This document shows, piece by piece, positions 1-5,987 of a DNA stretch of 5,987 bases. The DNA comes from a bacterium. GTDB taxonomy: Bacteria > Arandabacterota > Arandabacteria > Arandabacterales > Arandabacteraceae. The position numbers were made by a program, and so were the translations under genes. The stretch is taken from the NCBI GenBank assembly GCA_025774405.1, contig JALGWB010000132.1:1-5987 (forward strand). The letters are read 5' to 3'. The notes beneath the pieces are model-generated. The model made no database searches, had not been told where the DNA came from, and saw nothing but the letters and a program-made list of their open reading frames with translations. Within the stretch, counting starts at the first letter, position 1, and every line of letters begins with the position of its first letter.

Positions 1-95
1 TCCTTCCTATCCATGAAGGTGGTGCTGACGAGATGATAGTGTGCAACTGTTGCGGTCAGGTTGACACCGACTATCGTTGTCTTGCGAATCCATGA
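1..95 (+). CDS. Possible 3' end of a convergent gene, partial, unidentified
   Basis: An open frame enters from the left edge (first full codon at 3) and ends at TGA 93-95. Its 30 visible residues end in VCNCCGQVDTDYRCLANP, with four cysteines (CxCC, then C nine residues later), which could suggest a metal-binding tail. The other two plus-strand frames hit stops within the first 36 nt. If real, the gene converges on mgtE with a 32-nt gap, and I see no clear terminator hairpin in that gap. The stretch is too short to assign a family or to exclude a chance open frame. Function unknown. Confidence 0.25.
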   Translation, partial: LPIHEGGADEMIVCNCCGQVDTDYRCLANP

Positions 96-127
96 GAGCG
101 GCTACGGTGTGCCTTTCTTGATGCAGA

Positions 128-1477
128 CTATAAATTAAGGATCAGGCGTGCTATTTCGAGGTAGATGAGAAGGGCTACGACATCAAGAACACTGGCAATG
201 AAAGGTCCTGAGACGACAGCGGGATCAAGCTTGAGCCGTTTGAAAACCAGAGGAAGCACAGCACCCAGGACAGTCGCAAAGGTTACAACAGCAACCATTG
301 CCAGCCCAACAGTCAGAGCCAATTTGATGCTGTGCTCAAGGAGATAACCCCTCAAGCCACCGACCAGAGCGACGACAACTCCAACACTTAGCCCAACAAA
401 GATTTCCTTCCGAAAGATCTTGAGAGAGTCCGCAACTGAGATCTCACCGGTGGCAAGTCCCCTGATGATCACAGTTGAAGCCTGTGTACCAGCATTACCA
501 CCCGAAGCATTGATAACAGGGACAAAGATAGCCAGAGCGAACACACTTGTAATTATAGCTTCGTAACGATCTATAACAGCCCCCGATATAAACCCGACAG
601 CAGCCAGCAATATCAGCCACACAACTCGCTGTCTTGCAAGCCATATTGGATTTGACGGCAGGTATCTTACGTGTTCATCGATAGCACCGTAGTGGTACAT
701 ATCCTCAGTCGCTTCCTCCTCAAAGACATCAACAATATCATCGATGGTCACGATACCTATCAGTTTGGATTCATCGTCAACCACCGGGATTGAGACCAAG
801 TCATAATCCTTGGCTATCTTCGCCACCTCTTCAACATCATCAGTACCCTTGACGCTTATCACGTCTTTCCGCATGACCTCTTTCAGGCGAGCCAGGCTCG
901 GTTGGACAAATAAGTCTTTGAGTGGAATTACTCCGACAAGACGTCTGGCACCATCAACGACGTAGATGTTGTAGAGCGTATCACGGTCGGGAGCTATCCT
1001 GCGTAGCTCTGAAAATGCTTCCGTTATGGTCAGATCCTCCTCAAGAGCAGCATATTCAGTTGTCATTACAGAACCAGCAGTTCCCTCTTCATAGTTTAGC
1101 AACCGTGCTATCTCGTTACGCTTGGCTTGTGCAATCAGTGGTAGGATCCTTTCGGCTTCATCCTCGGGCAAAGCCTTTACAAGATCCGCACGCTCATCAG
1201 GGTCCATGCCTTCAAGCAGACGTGCACCATCGTTCCTTGACATTTCTTCAAGAACTTCAACCTGAAGATCGGTGGGGAGCTTTTGAAAAGCGTCAGGTCC
1301 AACCGGCGATCCAAGACTTAATACAATATCAGCGATTGTGCGCGGCTCAAGGTCTTCAAGATATGCTGCGATGTCGTGCGGAAGCTGTTCCCTGAGAAAA
1401 TCCAGAAGTTCTTGCTTTCTGCCCTCCGCCAGAATCTCCTTGATCTCAGAAGCGATAAGTGACGGCTTCCTCGTCAA
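128..1477 (-). CDS. mgtE: Magnesium transporter MgtE
   Basis: This is an inner-membrane Mg2+ channel/transporter, 449 residues, close to the roughly 450 usual for the family. Layout: cytosolic N-domain of short acidic helices (about 1-130, including MDPDERADL at 91-99); a CBS pair (about 135-195, opening GTAGSVMTTEY, and about 200-257, with SIPVVDDESKLIGIVTIDD); a plug-helix region (about 258-280); and about five membrane helices from 281 to the end. The pore signature PVINASGGNAGTQAS lies at 320-334. An Asp at 432 (VLDVVALL) matches the ion-site Asp of TM5 in Thermus MgtE. In the family, the N and CBS domains sense cytosolic Mg2+ and close the pore when it is plentiful. The start is TTG at 1475-1477, chosen because GAGGAG lies 6 nt upstream and no in-frame ATG occurs between it and the upstream stop at 1535-1537. 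It ends with TAG. The leader is too short for an M-box riboswitch unless that overlapped the upstream coding remnant. Confidence 0.95.
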   Translation of the reverse strand: MTRKPSLIASEIKEILAEGRKQELLDFLREQLPHDIAAYLEDLEPRTIADIVLSLGSPVGPDAFQKLPTDLQVEVLEEMSRNDGARLLEGMDPDERADLVKALPEDEAERILPLIAQAKRNEIARLLNYEEGTAGSVMTTEYAALEEDLTITEAFSELRRIAPDRDTLYNIYVVDGARRLVGVIPLKDLFVQPSLARLKEVMRKDVISVKGTDDVEEVAKIAKDYDLVSIPVVDDESKLIGIVTIDDIVDVFEEEATEDMYHYGAIDEHVRYLPSNPIWLARQRVVWLILLAAVGFISGAVIDRYEAIITSVFALAIFVPVINASGGNAGTQASTVIIRGLATGEISVADSLKIFRKEIFVGLSVGVVVALVGGLRGYLLEHSIKLALTVGLAMVAVVTFATVLGAVLPLVFKRLKLDPAVVSGPFIASVLDVVALLIYLEIARLILNL

Positions 1478-1483
1478 GTCAGT

Positions 1484-1489
1484 CTCCTC
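1484..1489 (-). promoter_or_regulatory. Ribosome binding site of mgtE (decides a TTG start)
   Basis: GAGGAG on the minus strand with a 6-nt spacer to the TTG at 1477. The nearby ATG at 1495-1497 is out of frame and closes after seven codons, so TTG is the best start. Confidence 0.75.
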
Positions 1490-1549
1490 GAAGTCATGCG
1501 GATGCTCTATGATAATCCTCTGTCCCCTGGAGATTCAATTGGAAAGGAT

Positions 1550-1681
1550 CTACCTCACTGGCTCAAAGTGCACCCGATCCATTCTACCGCCAGGACCGTC
1601 CAGGTGTGTAAATCGTAACACGCATGAGCCTGCGGTCAAGCTAAAGTGGCTACTCCCGGCAGCCTCGTGATATCGCTCATG
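1550..1681 (-). other. In-frame continuation of the lipoprotein beyond its TGA stop
   Basis: Directly after the TGA at 1682-1684 the same frame stays open for 43 codons and ends at TAG 1550-1552. The residues look like the missing second half of the carbohydrate-binding-like domain: after HERYHEAAGSS come a strand (HFSLTAG), a strand (CVLRFTHLDG) and the terminal RMDRVHFEP, which resembles the closing 'aG-x-n-x-l-r-l ... lD-x-v-x-f' of CBM6-type modules. Full readthrough would give 354 residues, with one residue (Trp the simplest guess, TGG to TGA) at the TGA. The next gene, mgtE, begins 72 nt after the TAG. Nonsense mutation, sequence error and readthrough cannot be told apart from this window. 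See the lipoprotein entry. Confidence 0.7.
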
Positions 1682-2614
1682 TCAGCCAGTACCTGTACCC
1701 TCATCAAGCACGAACTCTTCTGTCTGCTCGGCACCGCAATCCACGACGGCTACACTGACCCTTATCGTGTCCCCCGCGTTGGCCGAATACCAGACTGACG
1801 CAACATATTGACCGGTCGCTGGAACCTTCATAGGAACCTCGACATATTCGCTGGTGGCGTCAAGACCCCATACTGCCATCCCTCCGCTAGCAGCTCCACA
1901 TGAAAGCCGCCTTATCACACCGTTAAGACTCAAAGAATCAGTAAAGTCTTCAAGCTCAACATCGAAGGGACGAGGTAAACCCGGCAGGTTGACACGAGCA
2001 ATCCCGATCCTGTTTGGACAAGTCGGACTCGTTGCGGTGACAAGTAGAGCCAGGGATGAGTCAACCAGCGAAGGAGCAACATAGGTGCCATTTGATCTTA
2101 TATACCCGGTTACTGCTCCCGAGCCCCATATCTTTTCAACCGACCAGACAATCTCATCGGCGGAGCAGCCATAGGCATAACAGACAAATTCCACGGAATC
2201 TCCGAGGGCCACAGTTGCCATTGGAGGCTGAATCAATAAGTACACATCATTTTCCTGGATCGTAACGATGGCAGATGCTGTCAAGGTGGTGTCTTCAGTA
2301 GCCCTTGCTGTGACCGAAACATGGCTTCCAATCGGCAATGGTTCACCCGGGGCGATGTAGAGACCCGCTGTTGTTATCATGCCATGCAGAGGATCGCCAC
2401 CAGCTGTGCCCCCAACGTACCAGCTAACCGAAGTTGCATCCCCATCTAGCGTGGCTGTGAATTGGAATGTTGAGCTCACATCAACAGTCACTGAGTCAAC
2501 ATTAAGCATGAGTGTGGGAAGCTGCGGGTTTGATCCAGTATCCTCGCCGCAGCTTGAGACAAGTAGAGCTACCGAAATTAGAACGACGAGAGTTAGTTTA
2601 CAGTTTATTCGCAT
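1682..2614 (-). CDS. Secreted lipoprotein with two Ig-like repeats and a CBM-like domain, stopped early by TGA
   Basis: A 310-residue cell-envelope lipoprotein of unknown specific role. An N-terminal signal (basic MRINCK, hydrophobic 8-19) ends in lipobox V-S-S-C with the lipidated Cys at 22. Two related Ig-like modules follow, at about 32-120 and 124-210. Each carries G-x-I-x3-G-x-Y-x-A-P (GMITTAGLYIAP at 78-89; GYIRSNGTYVAP at 170-181), exactly 92 residues apart, so they are a tandem duplication. From about 217 a jelly-roll-like segment resembles the front half of CBM6-type domains: FDVELEDFTD, SGGMAVWGLDATSEYVEVP and VPATGQYVASVWYSANAGD. The frame then stops at TGA 1682-1684 inside this domain, while the rest of the domain is readable in frame beyond it. 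Cysteines at 145, 150, 199, 239 and 293 could form disulfides. The ATG start has AGG 5 nt and GAGG 9 nt upstream. The five Trp codons in this protein are TGG. By family, such proteins display binding modules at the cell surface; carbohydrate binding is inference. The gene may be functional as it stands, or a recent pseudogene. Confidence 0.85.
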   Translation of the reverse strand: MRINCKLTLVVLISVALLVSSCGEDTGSNPQLPTLMLNVDSVTVDVSSTFQFTATLDGDATSVSWYVGGTAGGDPLHGMITTAGLYIAPGEPLPIGSHVSVTARATEDTTLTASAIVTIQENDVYLLIQPPMATVALGDSVEFVCYAYGCSADEIVWSVEKIWGSGAVTGYIRSNGTYVAPSLVDSSLALLVTATSPTCPNRIGIARVNLPGLPRPFDVELEDFTDSLSLNGVIRRLSCGAASGGMAVWGLDATSEYVEVPMKVPATGQYVASVWYSANAGDTIRVSVAVVDCGAEQTEEFVLDEGTGTG

Positions 2615-3065
2615 CGCTACCTGCCTCTCGTTAAGTTAATCACAATACCTCCATGTTGGCAAATGCGTTTTCCGAAATGGGCTCTCGAGAAAAGCGGAAT
2701 GCGATGCGGCGTTCGTGAATCCAGCCAAAGCCGTTGATTGCAGGTGTGTCAGTCTCTGAGGCTGGCATAGCAAGAGCTTGTCCAGATGATGGGCTGACGT
2801 CCGCTACGGAATATCCAAGACAAAAACCGTCAGACAATATGACATTCGGCTGTATCAGCTAGCCATCTGCATCGAGAAATCTTGGCTGACGTTGTGTGCA
2901 ATCGGCAGGCTATGGGGGAAAACGGACTGTGCACATCACCTGAAGCCACGCTTGACCGACTCAAACCAACAGGCACTGCCCCATGGCACAGGTATTGTCA
3001 ATCTTAGCCAAATTTGGTCAAAACTTAGCAGAAGAGGGATTAGTGAACAATTGCGATGCACGTTT
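2615..3065. other. Intergenic stretch of about 450 nt without a convincing gene
   Basis: The stretch lies between the hutH stop and the lipoprotein start. The longest local minus-strand frame runs 2640-2858 after a TAG at 2859-2861. It could only start at TTG 2835-2837 (65 codons), lacks a good ribosome binding site and matches no family I recognise (ending ISENAFANMEVL). Plus-strand frames starting here run antisense into hutH and look like shadows. I found no tRNA fold and no GC-rich hairpin with a T-run that would end hutH. A weak promoter-like pair with a palindrome lies at 2994-3021. The rest probably holds the lipoprotein's promoter and leader, or decayed coding sequence. Confidence 0.5.
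2994..3021 (-). promoter_or_regulatory. Weak candidate promoter overlapping a 10-bp palindrome
   Basis: On the minus strand a TTGACC box (3016-3021, 5 of 6 to the sigma70 -35) is followed after 16 nt by GACAAT (2994-2999, 4 of 6 to the -10). The perfect palindrome CCAAATTTGG (3008-3017) sits in the spacer and overlaps the -35, where an operator could lie. The hexamer CTTAGC occurs at 3003-3008 and 3024-3029, 21 nt apart. If used, it would give the lipoprotein a leader of roughly 370 nt. Pattern evidence only. Confidence 0.25.
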
Positions 3066-4595
3066 TTAGCTCCGACCCCATTTGAGTGCGCCGACTTCGG
3101 ATTCGACAGCGCGGAGGATATCGCCATTGGCAATTTTCTGAGCAATCGCCTGAATGTCGGGCCAGAGAATGCGATCCTGCTTGAGCGGCTTGACCACCTT
3201 GCGTATTTCCCTGTATGCGGCATATGTGCCATGCCCGGGGCGATCATCCAGAAAGTCAAGAGCCTGGGCAGCCGACATCATCTCAATCGCTACAATATGA
3301 ATGACATTCCAGATGATCTCTTTGAGCTTGCGGGCTGAGATCGGACCCATGCAAACATGATCCTCCTGATCTGCAGCCATACTGAAGTTGTCCGTCACTG
3401 CCGGATGCGCAAGCAACTTGTTCTCTGATGCGAGCGAAGCCGCTGTATATTGAGCGACCATCAGTCCTGAATTGAGACCTTCACCTTTGACCAGAAAAGC
3501 CGGGAGCCCTACGTTGAGATTCGGATTCATCAATCTGTTGATATGCCGCTCACTAAGACCACCTATTTCGCTCATGGCAATAGCAGCTATGTCAAGAGCC
3601 ATGGCCACAGGCTGACCATGGAAGTTGCCACAGGACAGACGCTGTCGCTGGTCGGGGAAGAATAGAGGATTATCAGCTGCTGAATTCATCTCGATTTCAA
3701 TCTGCTGCCTTGCATACTGCAGTGCATCAATCGAAGGTCCGTAGATCTGCGGAATGCATCGCAGGCTATACGCATCCTGAACCTTACCCGAAGCTCCCGC
3801 AAGCTTGCTACCCCTCAGCAGCTTCCTGAGGTTGGCAGCGACTACATTTTGACCATGGTATGGACGCACTTCATGGATACGCTTATCAAATCCTCTGAGC
3901 GGAGTCCGCAAGGCATCCGCTGACATCGCGCTTGCTATGATTGCTGACTTGACAAGCTTTATCGCATCGCAAAGTCTGAGGGCACCGCAGGCTGTAAACA
4001 TCTGGGAACCATTGATTAGCCCGAGGCCTTCCTTATAGCTGAGGACGACCGGCTTTATGCCAGCCAGCTTCATTGCCCGCCCACCGCTCATAAGCTTGCC
4101 GCGATAAAATGCTCTCCCCTCTCCCATTACAACCTCAGCCATCTGTGATAGGGGTGACAGATCACCACTGGTCCCCACCGAGCCCTTCTGATTGATGGCA
4201 GGCACCACGTTGCGATTGAGCATCTTGATCAAGGTCTCAAGCGTGCCAAGCCGAACGGCTGAATACCCCTTGGCGAGCGTATTGGCTCTCAAGAGCATGG
4301 CACCCCTCACCTCATCCTCTTCAAAGAATTCTCCGACGCCTGCCGAGTGGCTATAGACTATCCGCTTTTGAAGCTCCATGCTGACTTCAACTGGAACCCT
4401 TACTCTGGCAAGCTCACCTATTCCAGTCGTGACACCATAGATCACGGCATTCTCAGCAACAAGATCTTCCACAACCTTTCGGCATCTTATGACAGCCCTT
4501 CGCGCCTGAGCCGAAAGCTTGACTCTGACACGATTCCTGGCCACCTCGTGGAGATCTTCTATCTTGAGGCTTTTCCCATCTATAACGACAGTCAT
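3066..4595 (-). CDS. hutH: Histidine ammonia-lyase family enzyme with a Thr-Ser-Gly cofactor motif
   Basis: Probable cytosolic histidine ammonia-lyase (histidine to urocanate plus ammonia, first step of histidine breakdown), 509 residues, normal for the family. The start ATG at 4593-4595 has GGAGG 6 nt upstream and gives the typical opening MTVVIDGKSLKIEDL. A start 32 codons earlier would overlap the pump gene and lacks this support. With this start, numbering matches Pseudomonas HutH: Tyr53 in YGVTTGIG, His83 in YSHSAGVG, and the MIO tripeptide at 142-144. Further family residues are Asn196 (INGSQ), Gln273/Tyr276/Arg279 (QDAYSLRC), Phe325 (GNFHGQPVA) and Glu411 (DQEDHVCMG). The Ser-His pair at 82-83 and the Glu in QEDH favour histidine over tyrosine or phenylalanine as substrate. 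Unusual points: the MIO tripeptide is Thr-Ser-Gly where Ala-Ser-Gly is usual, YGVTTG replaces YGVNTG, and RPYHGQ replaces RPHPGQ. No hutU, hutI or hutF lies in the window. A related aromatic amino acid lyase or aminomutase is the main alternative. It ends with TAA. Confidence 0.88.
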   Translation of the reverse strand: MTVVIDGKSLKIEDLHEVARNRVRVKLSAQARRAVIRCRKVVEDLVAENAVIYGVTTGIGELARVRVPVEVSMELQKRIVYSHSAGVGEFFEEDEVRGAMLLRANTLAKGYSAVRLGTLETLIKMLNRNVVPAINQKGSVGTSGDLSPLSQMAEVVMGEGRAFYRGKLMSGGRAMKLAGIKPVVLSYKEGLGLINGSQMFTACGALRLCDAIKLVKSAIIASAMSADALRTPLRGFDKRIHEVRPYHGQNVVAANLRKLLRGSKLAGASGKVQDAYSLRCIPQIYGPSIDALQYARQQIEIEMNSAADNPLFFPDQRQRLSCGNFHGQPVAMALDIAAIAMSEIGGLSERHINRLMNPNLNVGLPAFLVKGEGLNSGLMVAQYTAASLASENKLLAHPAVTDNFSMAADQEDHVCMGPISARKLKEIIWNVIHIVAIEMMSAAQALDFLDDRPGHGTYAAYREIRKVVKPLKQDRILWPDIQAIAQKIANGDILRAVESEVGALKWGRS

Positions 4596-4601
4596 TGGAT
4601 T

Positions 4602-4606
4602 CCTCC
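4602..4606 (-). promoter_or_regulatory. Ribosome binding site of hutH (decides the start)
   Basis: GGAGG within the minus-strand run AGGGGGAGGA, 6 nt before the ATG at 4595. It fixes the 509-residue start over the longer in-frame start at 4691. Confidence 0.8.
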
Positions 4607-4635
4607 CCCTCTCACAGTTGACCAAAGCTCGAATC

Positions 4636-4664
4636 ACTCTACTAGATGGAAGGTGTGTGGTCAA
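4636..4664 (-). promoter_or_regulatory. Candidate sigma70-type promoter for hutH
   Basis: In the 76-nt gap between the pump stop and the hutH start, the minus strand has TTGACC (4659-4664, 5 of 6 to TTGACA), a 17-nt spacer and TAGAGT (4636-4641, 4 of 6 to TATAAT). This would place the start of transcription near 4629 and give a leader of about 35 nt that includes the ribosome binding site. It would let hutH be expressed apart from the metal pump. Confidence 0.4.
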
Positions 4665-4671
4665 GCCTGCT

Positions 4672-5987
4672 TTACCTTGGGTGGTGATCAAGGTAGAAGG
4701 AGTAAAGCACTGGCAATATGAAAAGGTTGAGGAGGGTAGCAGTCACCATGCCTCCAGCGATCGGAGTTGCGATGGGTTTCATAACCTCGCTACCAGGTCC
4801 ACTCGAAAGCATTATTGGCATCAGAGCCAGAACGGTTGTCACTGTTGTCATTAGAATGGGCCTCAGCTTCCAGGAAGCTCCCTCGATCACGAGGGTCATC
4901 GTGTCCCCCTTCCAGACTTTCATCTTGCTTCTCAGATGTTCAACAAGGGCGAGTCCATCTTCAACAGCGACTCCGAAGAGGGCTATGTAGCCAACCCAAA
5001 CTGCCGTCGAGAACTTGTATCCGAGGAAATGCTGCAGGACGATGCCCCCAACAAAGGCAAAAGGCAACGCTGAGAAGACCAGTCCAGCAATTGCGATCGA
5101 TTCGAACTCCACGTAAAGCATAATCAGTATAGCCACAAGACAAAGCGGGACAACAATCATCAATCGTTTGCGGCTTTCAAGTTCATAAGCATACTGACCT
5201 GACCAGGTGATGAAGTAGCCAGGTGGCAGGTGAACAGCTTCAGCTACTCTTCGCTTGGCCCTATTCACGAAATCAAGGATACCGGTCTTGTCAGTATCAA
5301 CGTTGACAAATACCCGACCGTATGGAATCGCATCCTCAGTCGCTATCATGGCCGGTCCCAAAGTCCTCTTGACAGTTGCTATTTGTGAAAGCGGAACTTG
5401 GCGAGCGCCAGCCACGGGTACTGGCAGGCGTCTTATGCTCTCTATATCATCGCGATACTCAGTGAGATATGTAACACTGATTGGGTATCTTTCACGCCCC
5501 TTGAAGTACCTGGTAAGATTTCTACCGCCAATGGCGGTTGCCACAATGGAGTTTATCTCACCAACAGTGACGCCGTAACGAGCCGCCTTTGTACGATCAA
5601 CCTCTATCTCAACATATGGACGATCACCAATTCTTTCGGCAAACGGATTGACAGCACCTTCGACCGAGCGCAAAACACTTTCTATTTCAACTGCGATTTT
5701 TTCGATCATTCCATAGTCAGGTCCAAATATCTTAACGCCAACGGGAGTTTGTATTCCTGTTGCAAGCATGTCTATGCGGTTACGGATGGGTTGAGTCCAG
5801 ATGTTTGAGACTCCAGGAAATCTGAGTGCATTATCCATCTCCACAATCAGCTTCTCCCGTGTCATCCCCGGCCGCCACTGGCTCCTCGGACGTAATCTTA
5901 TCACAGTTTCAATCATTGAGACCGGAGCCGGATCCGTGGGTGTCTCGGCTCTGCCAAGCTTACCGACAACGATTTCAACCTCAGGAA
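4672..5987 (-). CDS. CusA/CzcA-family heavy-metal efflux RND permease, C-terminal part
   Basis: This is the inner-membrane pump subunit of a tripartite heavy-metal (HME) RND system, working with a periplasmic adaptor and outer-membrane channel to expel cations by proton antiport. The gene runs off the right edge: 437 codons are visible of the roughly 1,000-1,050 usual. The frame is open through the edge and reads EVEIVVGKLGRAETPTDPAP before the first internal Met (5914-5916), so that Met is not the start. Counting from it, the periplasmic domain holds WTQPIRNRIDMLATGIQTPV (40-59), RTKAARYGVTVGEI and IGGRNL. The final five membrane helices lie at about 252-272, 274-297, 303-327, 352-371 and 383-409, with GVAVEDG (315-321), LRPILMT (351-357) and GPGSEVMKPIATPIAGGM (373-390). 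The TM10 Glu (319) matches CusA Glu939, but the CusA Lys984 position is Ile354. The TM4 motif that separates Zn/Co/Ni from Cu/Ag subtypes lies outside the window, so the metal is undecided. It ends with TAA. Confidence 0.93.
   Translation of the reverse strand, partial: PEVEIVVGKLGRAETPTDPAPVSMIETVIRLRPRSQWRPGMTREKLIVEMDNALRFPGVSNIWTQPIRNRIDMLATGIQTPVGVKIFGPDYGMIEKIAVEIESVLRSVEGAVNPFAERIGDRPYVEIEVDRTKAARYGVTVGEINSIVATAIGGRNLTRYFKGRERYPISVTYLTEYRDDIESIRRLPVPVAGARQVPLSQIATVKRTLGPAMIATEDAIPYGRVFVNVDTDKTGILDFVNRAKRRVAEAVHLPPGYFITWSGQYAYELESRKRLMIVVPLCLVAILIMLYVEFESIAIAGLVFSALPFAFVGGIVLQHFLGYKFSTAVWVGYIALFGVAVEDGLALVEHLRSKMKVWKGDTMTLVIEGASWKLRPILMTTVTTVLALMPIMLSSGPGSEVMKPIATPIAGGMVTATLLNLFILPVLYSFYLDHHPR

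Noticed and set aside
1478..1549. M-box type magnesium riboswitch before mgtE
   Set aside because: Only 72 nt separate the coding remnant from the TTG start, too short for the roughly 150-nt or longer M-box, and no matching helices were seen.
1490..1549. Terminator between the lipoprotein and mgtE
   Set aside because: The only complementarity is a short imperfect AATC/GATT-type pairing with no T-run, so it does not support termination. Co-transcription is possible.
1648..1684. TGA in the lipoprotein read as selenocysteine, with a SECIS-like hairpin just downstream
   Set aside because: Only a 4-bp stem (GGCU/AGCC at 1661-1664 and 1648-1651) with a 9-nt loop is present, and its position and loop do not match the bacterial fdhF-type element. 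Nothing about this domain suggests a redox Sec, and Trp fits the site better.
2792..2892. 9-bp direct repeat GGCTGACGT at 2792-2800 and 2884-2892
   Set aside because: A pair of this length is expected by chance at an appreciable rate in about 450 nt, and there is no further repeat unit or spacing pattern.
2892..3338. Plus-strand frame of 148 codons over the end of hutH
   Set aside because: It is antisense to a well-supported conserved gene over much of its length, shows no recognisable domain, and is probably a shadow frame.
4596..4691. A 541-residue form of the lyase starting at 4691
   Set aside because: It would overlap the pump gene by 20 nt, adds 32 residues unlike the family, and has no support as good as the GGAGG before 4595. 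The shorter form lines up with HutH numbering at Tyr53, His83 and the MIO site.
128..5987. Reassigned genetic code with TGA as Trp
   Set aside because: The lyase, MgtE and pump frames contain no in-frame TGA, and Trp in these genes and elsewhere in the lipoprotein is TGG. One TGA is not enough.

Overview
The window looks like chromosome from a Gram-negative bacterium with moderate GC. The evidence is a type II (lipobox) lipoprotein, a heavy-metal RND efflux pump (needs an outer membrane) and Shine-Dalgarno-led genes. The lipoprotein style (short lipobox signal, Ig-like modules with a 'G-x-Y-x-AP' motif, a carbohydrate-binding-like module) is reminiscent of FCB-group or related candidate phyla such as Zixibacteria. 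That placement is inference from style only. No mobile element, CRISPR array, rRNA or tRNA was seen.

All four recognisable genes are on the minus strand, so they read from right to left. From the right edge: (1) the C-terminal 437 codons of a CusA/CzcA-family heavy-metal RND permease (4672 to beyond 5987); (2) a histidine ammonia-lyase-family enzyme, hutH (3066-4595), with a strong ribosome binding site and a plausible promoter of its own in the 76-nt gap; (3) about 450 nt without a convincing gene, holding a palindrome inside a weak promoter-like pair; (4) a secreted lipoprotein with two Ig-like repeats and a carbohydrate-binding-like domain (1682-2614); (5) the magnesium transporter/channel mgtE (128-1477), starting at TTG. 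A short open frame with clustered cysteines at 1-95 on the plus strand may be the 3' end of a convergent gene.

The most interesting observation is in the lipoprotein. Its frame is closed by a TGA in the middle of the C-terminal domain, yet the same frame continues for 43 more codons that read as the missing end of that domain (FSLTAG, VLRFTHLDG, RMDRVHFEP), up to a TAG at 1550-1552. A single TGG-to-TGA change, a sequencing error or translational readthrough would explain this. The neighbouring genes contain no in-frame TGA and use TGG for Trp, so a reassigned genetic code is unlikely. Second is the lyase, whose cofactor-forming tripeptide is Thr-Ser-Gly rather than the usual Ala-Ser-Gly while the histidine-specific residues are kept.

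The genes do not form an obvious pathway: metal efflux, histidine breakdown, a cell-surface protein and Mg2+ transport. I see no clear evidence for a new multi-gene system here.
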